NCBI RefSeq assembly: GCF_003231285.1
Contig: NZ_QKNS01000003.1
Location: 186,001-250,000, forward strand
DNA: 64,000 nt
DNA from: Hymenobacter sediminis
Lineage (GTDB): Bacteria > Bacteroidota > Bacteroidia > Cytophagales > Hymenobacteraceae
Direction: 5' to 3'
In this document: positions 60,644-64,000 of the stretch, piece after piece
How positions within the stretch are numbered: position 1 is the first letter of the stretch
How the letters are laid out: every line of letters begins with the position of its first letter
Notes under the pieces: model-generated
Databases searched by the model: none
Told to the model about the DNA's origin: nothing
Seen by the model: the letters and a program-made list of their open reading frames with translations, nothing else
Position numbers and translations under genes: made by a program

Positions 60644-62056
60644 ATGGTTAATTCTACTTTTCTGCAAACAAGCCGGGGTTTGCTTTTTGCTCTTGCGTTG
60701 GGGCTTAGCGGCTGTGCTCCTTATCTGCACCAGCCCATTGCCGATGAGCGGGCCCGGCTTGGCGCCGAAATTCAGGGTAACGCTACCCTGCGCAGCCTGC
60801 CTGAACCCAAGGAGCGCATCGTAGTAGCCGTGTATAAGTTCCGCGACCAGACGGGCCAATACAAACCCACTGAGAACGGGGCCAGCTTTTCAACTGCCGT
60901 TACCCAGGGCGCTACTAGCATCCTGTTGCGGGCGCTGGAAGAGTCGAAATGGTTTAACCCCATTGAGCGCGAAAACCTGGGTAACCTGCTGAATGAGCGC
61001 AAGATTATCCGCTCAACCCGAGCGGAATACTCCCAGATGACGGGCCGGCCAGAGCCCGCGCTACCTTCTCTGCTGTTCGCGGGCGTTATCCTGGAAGGCG
61101 GTATCATTTCTTACGACTCCAATATCCTGACTGGTGGGGCGGGCATCCGCTACTTTGGAGCCGGGGGTAGTGGGCAATACCGTCAAGACCGGGTAACCGT
61201 GTACCTGCGGGCCATTAGCACTAGCACTGGCGAGATTCTGAAAACAGTTTACACCACCAAAACCATCCTCTCGCAGCAGGTAGATGCCAGCCTGTTCCGT
61301 TTCGTGAAATTCCAGCGGCTCCTGGAAGCTGAAACTGGTTTCACATACAATGAGCCCACGGAAATTGCCGTGAAGGATGCCATTGAGAAATCAGTGCAGT
61401 CGTTGGTGTTTGAGGGGTTGCGAGAGCGGCTCTGGGCCCCACGCTATGCCAACGAAGCCACAGATAAAGCAGTGGCTGCCTATTATCAGGAGAAAAGTGA
61501 AAACCAGGAAATTGACGTGCTGGGCCGGGTACAGCGGGAGCGGCGCGGTACGCTGGGCATCACGCTGAGCGCTGCCACTGTGCGCTACTCCGGTGACCTG
61601 AGCAACCCGAAGTTCCGGCCGGGAGGGCAGGTAGGGTTACAGTATCAGCCGGGGGGTAGTGGGCACTGGGCCACCCTTGCTAACGTGGGCCGGTTTGAAC
61701 TAGGCGCCAGCGACACCTACCGGCAAACCTTTACTTATGCGGAGCTTGGGGTGCAGTACCGTCTTTACCCTCGCGACCCCATAACGCCCTTGCTACTGCT
61801 CGGCGGCGGAGCTACTACCCCCAACAGCTCCACCAGCAATGCTCCTCGGGTACTGCCTCACGTATTTGCCGGGGCTGGGTTTGAGTATCTCCTAACCAAC
61901 CGATTGTCTATCCATGCGCTCGTCGATAATCATTACTATTTCTCTGATCAGCTGGATGGCCTGAAGCGCGGGCGCTACAACGACTTTTATTGGGCCGGGC
62001 GCGGTGGAATTACTTGGTACATAGGCAACAACAAAACAAAAACGATTAATAGGTAG
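60644..62056 (+). CDS. csgG: Curli export pore CsgG with extra C-terminal domain
   Basis: A 470-residue lipoprotein (lipobox LSGC, Cys 24). Residues ~24-280 match CsgG/HfaB: VAVYKFRDQTGQYKP, LLRALEESKWFNPIERENL, LLNERKIIR, VTVYLRAISTSTGEIL. E. coli CsgG is 277 residues in all. The extra residues ~300-470 are beta-rich with alternating hydrophobic strands and an aromatic end (GRGGITWYIG), like a small outer-membrane barrel. It forms the nonameric outer-membrane curlin channel; the role of the extension is unknown. Confidence 0.93.
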   Translation: MVNSTFLQTSRGLLFALALGLSGCAPYLHQPIADERARLGAEIQGNATLRSLPEPKERIVVAVYKFRDQTGQYKPTENGASFSTAVTQGATSILLRALEESKWFNPIERENLGNLLNERKIIRSTRAEYSQMTGRPEPALPSLLFAGVILEGGIISYDSNILTGGAGIRYFGAGGSGQYRQDRVTVYLRAISTSTGEILKTVYTTKTILSQQVDASLFRFVKFQRLLEAETGFTYNEPTEIAVKDAIEKSVQSLVFEGLRERLWAPRYANEATDKAVAAYYQEKSENQEIDVLGRVQRERRGTLGITLSAATVRYSGDLSNPKFRPGGQVGLQYQPGGSGHWATLANVGRFELGASDTYRQTFTYAELGVQYRLYPRDPITPLLLLGGGATTPNSSTSNAPRVLPHVFAGAGFEYLLTNRLSIHALVDNHYYFSDQLDGLKRGRYNDFYWAGRGGITWYIGNNKTKTINR

Positions 62057-62104
62057 TATTGAATTATATCAATAAAAAATTTAAATAATTATTTATACAT
62101 ATGC

Positions 62105-62134
62105 TTGACTTTTAACTATACATAGTTATTTTTG
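62105..62134 (+). promoter_or_regulatory. Promoter of the curlin gene with internal palindrome
   Basis: TTG (62105-62107), 19 nt, then TATTTTTG (62127-62134) match the Bacteroidota consensus exactly. The palindrome TAACTAT-AC-ATAGTTA (62113-62128) fills the spacer and touches the -7 box, as a repressor operator would. The leader to ATG 62249 is about 110 nt. Confidence 0.7.
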
Positions 62135-62248
62135 TACAGTTCCTCCGGAAGGGATAGTAGTTGATAGTAAAAATTATAAAGTAGGCTAGCGATTATGCTA
62201 GTGACCGGCACTCCTGTTCGCATACCCCACCTTTACTAACCCACCATC

Positions 62249-63475
62249 ATGAAAAAGTACACCTTTTTTGTAGCAGCTCTGCTGGCTACCGGTACCGCTT
62301 TTGCCCAAGGCAACACCAACACTTCCACCACCTACGGCTCAAGCAACGTAATTAGTGTAGCGCAGATAGGAAGCGGTAACCAAGCTACCTCAACGCAAGG
62401 CCAGAGCAATGCTGCTACAAACAGCAACCGAATTGAGCAGACACAATCGGGCACCAATGGGATGGTGAGTGCCACCCAAAAAGGCTTGCCCACTGGTGGT
62501 AGCTCCAATGGCAATAGCTCCGCAAATGCGAATGGTGGCAATAACCGCTCGTATCAAATCCAGTCGGGCTTGCGCAACAAAGCCACCACGGTACAGAGCG
62601 ACAACATCACATATGATGGGAACAACGAAGCTCGTCAAACTCAGCTTTTTGGTACCGATAACCAGGCTTCCTCAACGCAGCTGAGCAACAACAACTATTC
62701 AAGCCAGACCCAAACGGGTGGCCTGCGTAACAGAGCTTCTGTTGAGCAGAATGCTGAATATCAGCCAGTGCCTGCTGGTGTAACACCTGGTAACCAAGCT
62801 GTTCAGGTGCAAACGTTAGGCACCGACAATGCAGTTAGTGCTCGCCAATATGGCGACGGCAACGTCAGCAGCCAAGCACAAACCGGAGGAGCCCGCAACA
62901 CTGCCAGCGTAGATCAGGTAGGAGCATCACGAGTAAACAATAACGATGCTTTCCAGGCGCAAACGAGTGTGTTTGACTCCCGAGCTACTATCAGCCAAAC
63001 CAACGACCGCAACGAAGCCACTCAACTGCAGAGTGCAGGTAGTCGTCAAGTAGCTTCCGCTACCCAATCTGGTACGGATAACACGTCTTACCAAGTACAG
63101 TTCGGCGACGACCAAACGGCCACGGTTATGCAGTCCTCTAACCGGAACGTTGCATCTCAAGGCCAGGCAGGTAGCTTCAACAGAGCTTACACTGATCAGC
63201 GGGGTAGTGGCTGGGGTGAGGCTACCCAGATTCAGAACGGTGTTGGTGCAGGTTCTGCCAGCAACGTAGCCTACATTATGCAGGATGGCTCGGGTACCAG
63301 TGCAGCGCGTATGAACGTTTCGACACAAACTCAGAGCGGCCGCGACAACTTGGCTCAAAACGCCCAGGGCTCTTACGGTAACACTAACACACAAACGCAA
63401 GTGGGCACCGGGAACACAGCTACCTCGTTCCAGAATGCTACCATTAGCTCTTTCCCCGCTGCTGGACAACGCTAA
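62249..63475 (+). CDS. Curlin-repeat protein (major CsgA-like subunit)
   Basis: A 408-residue secreted protein with the signal MKKYTFFVAALLATGTAFAQ. The mature chain consists of many degenerate curlin repeats of about 20-23 residues with Q-x-G-x2-N-x-A and paired Gln/Asn (QIGSGNQATSTQ, QTGGARNTASVDQ, QTQSGRDNLAQNAQ). It is rich in Gln, Asn, Ser, Thr and Gly and nearly free of Cys. It is much longer than E. coli CsgA (about 150 residues). It should polymerise into surface amyloid after export by CsgG. It has its own promoter. Confidence 0.9.
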   Translation: MKKYTFFVAALLATGTAFAQGNTNTSTTYGSSNVISVAQIGSGNQATSTQGQSNAATNSNRIEQTQSGTNGMVSATQKGLPTGGSSNGNSSANANGGNNRSYQIQSGLRNKATTVQSDNITYDGNNEARQTQLFGTDNQASSTQLSNNNYSSQTQTGGLRNRASVEQNAEYQPVPAGVTPGNQAVQVQTLGTDNAVSARQYGDGNVSSQAQTGGARNTASVDQVGASRVNNNDAFQAQTSVFDSRATISQTNDRNEATQLQSAGSRQVASATQSGTDNTSYQVQFGDDQTATVMQSSNRNVASQGQAGSFNRAYTDQRGSGWGEATQIQNGVGAGSASNVAYIMQDGSGTSAARMNVSTQTQSGRDNLAQNAQGSYGNTNTQTQVGTGNTATSFQNATISSFPAAGQR

Positions 63476-63505
63476 CACTTAGGCCGTTAGAAGGCACGAT
63501 AAAGG

Positions 63506-63535
63506 CACCTCACAGACAGCAATGTTTGTGAGGTG
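63506..63535 (+). terminator. Weak hairpin after the curlin gene
   Basis: CACCTCACA and TGTGAGGTG form a 9-bp stem 30 nt after the stop. The T-run is broken, so part of the transcript may read through into the next gene. Confidence 0.55.
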
Positions 63536-63701
63536 TTATGCTTTCTACCATAAGAGGTTGGTTTATATGCTATTTGTCTTATTTGAATAAATATTTGCAA
63601 GATATTTTAGATAGTTCAATAATAGGTTTATATTTATGAGAGGAATAATCCTGCCTATAGCTATCATTTTCCCGATTTGTTTAACTTCTTCTCTTTGACA
63701 A

Positions 63702-64000
63702 ATGAAAACGAATCAGAGGCTGATTTTTGTGCTCGGCCTGCTCGGTATAAGTACCGTGTATGAGGCTGCAGCACAGAGTGATAAGCAAGAGGGTTCTCCT
63801 AAAACGGAAAAGGAGCTGGTTGAACAGTTAGGTGGTGTCAGGCCATTGTTGTCCCTAAGCACTACCTTACCTTCAAACGCCGTAAACCAGTCAGTGCTGG
63901 AGCAGCAAGGGCGAAACAATGTTGGCCAAATTGTACAAATCGGCCAGAGCCTGCGTACCAGCATTGTGCAGGTAGGGCAGGGCAATATTGCCTATAGCAC
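63702..64000 (+). CDS. CsgB-like curlin-repeat protein, 3' truncated
   Basis: An open frame from ATG 63702 to the window edge (99 codons seen). It has a signal peptide (LIFVLGLLGISTVYEAAAQ), then about 45 residues without repeats (LVEQLGGVRPLLSLSTT), then curlin repeats: NQSVLEQQGRNNVGQIVQIGQ and QVGQGNIAYS. The Ile/Val-rich repeats resemble the nucleator CsgB more than CsgA, but most of the protein is not visible. It follows the major curlin gene by 226 nt of AT-rich sequence. Confidence 0.82.
   Translation, partial: MKTNQRLIFVLGLLGISTVYEAAAQSDKQEGSPKTEKELVEQLGGVRPLLSLSTTLPSNAVNQSVLEQQGRNNVGQIVQIGQSLRTSIVQVGQGNIAYS

Noticed and set aside
63690..63697. TCTCTTTG as a -7 box of the CsgB-like gene
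   Set aside because: It lacks the TA of the consensus and has no TTG at the -33 position.
1..64000. tRNA, rRNA, tmRNA, RNase P and SRP RNA genes, CRISPR arrays, transposases, integrases
   Set aside because: I looked for their signatures (T-loop GGTTCGAATCC, regular spaced repeats, DDE or tyrosine recombinase proteins) and found none.

Overview
This window looks like chromosome of a Bacteroidota bacterium, most likely a Hymenobacter-type member of the Cytophagales. The GC content is high by eye. Many families are typical of or restricted to that phylum (type IX secretion plug protein DUF5103, DUF3276, DUF3822, DUF4296, DUF1573, DUF2911, DUF922), and several genes are preceded by the Bacteroidota promoter pattern TTG-N19-TAnnTTTG. 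I found no tRNA, rRNA, CRISPR array, transposase or prophage. About 64 protein genes are supported. Most are housekeeping or conserved accessory genes in short operons on both strands.

Left part (1-18 kb): the end of a DUF5103 gene, an isolated curlin-repeat gene, two cation/proton antiporters, an M48 metallopeptidase, an AT-rich foreign-looking gene, ychF with a small PhnA-like gene, a PUR-domain protein, a DUF58 protein, an AlkA-type glycosylase, two metallophosphoesterases, threonine aldolase, NUDIX hydrolases, coaD and DUF3822. Middle (18-36 kb): thioesterase, TPR-histidine kinase, RecD-like helicase, DUF1573, yggS, a shortened Bat (aerotolerance) operon, csaA, a MATE exporter, and an ergothioneine cluster (egtB-egtD plus a PLP enzyme). 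Right-middle (36-59 kb): menC, retropepsin-PDZ protease, acyltransferase, AarF/UbiB kinase, two putative envelope proteins, phosphosugar mutase, APC permease, LLM oxidoreductase, HPPD, a frameshifted and an intact DUF952 gene, an ABC-F ATPase, murI, and a lipoprotein/ATP-grasp pair resembling ygiB-ygiC.

Right end (59-64 kb): a curli (amyloid fibre) locus, csgE-csgF-csgG, then a large curlin-repeat gene and the start of a second, CsgB-like curlin cut by the window edge. CsgE and CsgF are secretion accessories, CsgG is the outer-membrane pore, and the repeat proteins are the fibre subunits. This CsgG has an extra C-terminal domain that resembles an outer-membrane barrel, and the curlin promoter carries an operator-like palindrome between its -33 and -7 boxes.

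Beyond genes, three things stand out. There are several families of palindromic intergenic repeats. The motif GGGGTAGGG is strongly over-represented and polar, and resembles FtsK-orienting KOPS sequences. A possible structured RNA lies at about 8.02-8.15 kb.
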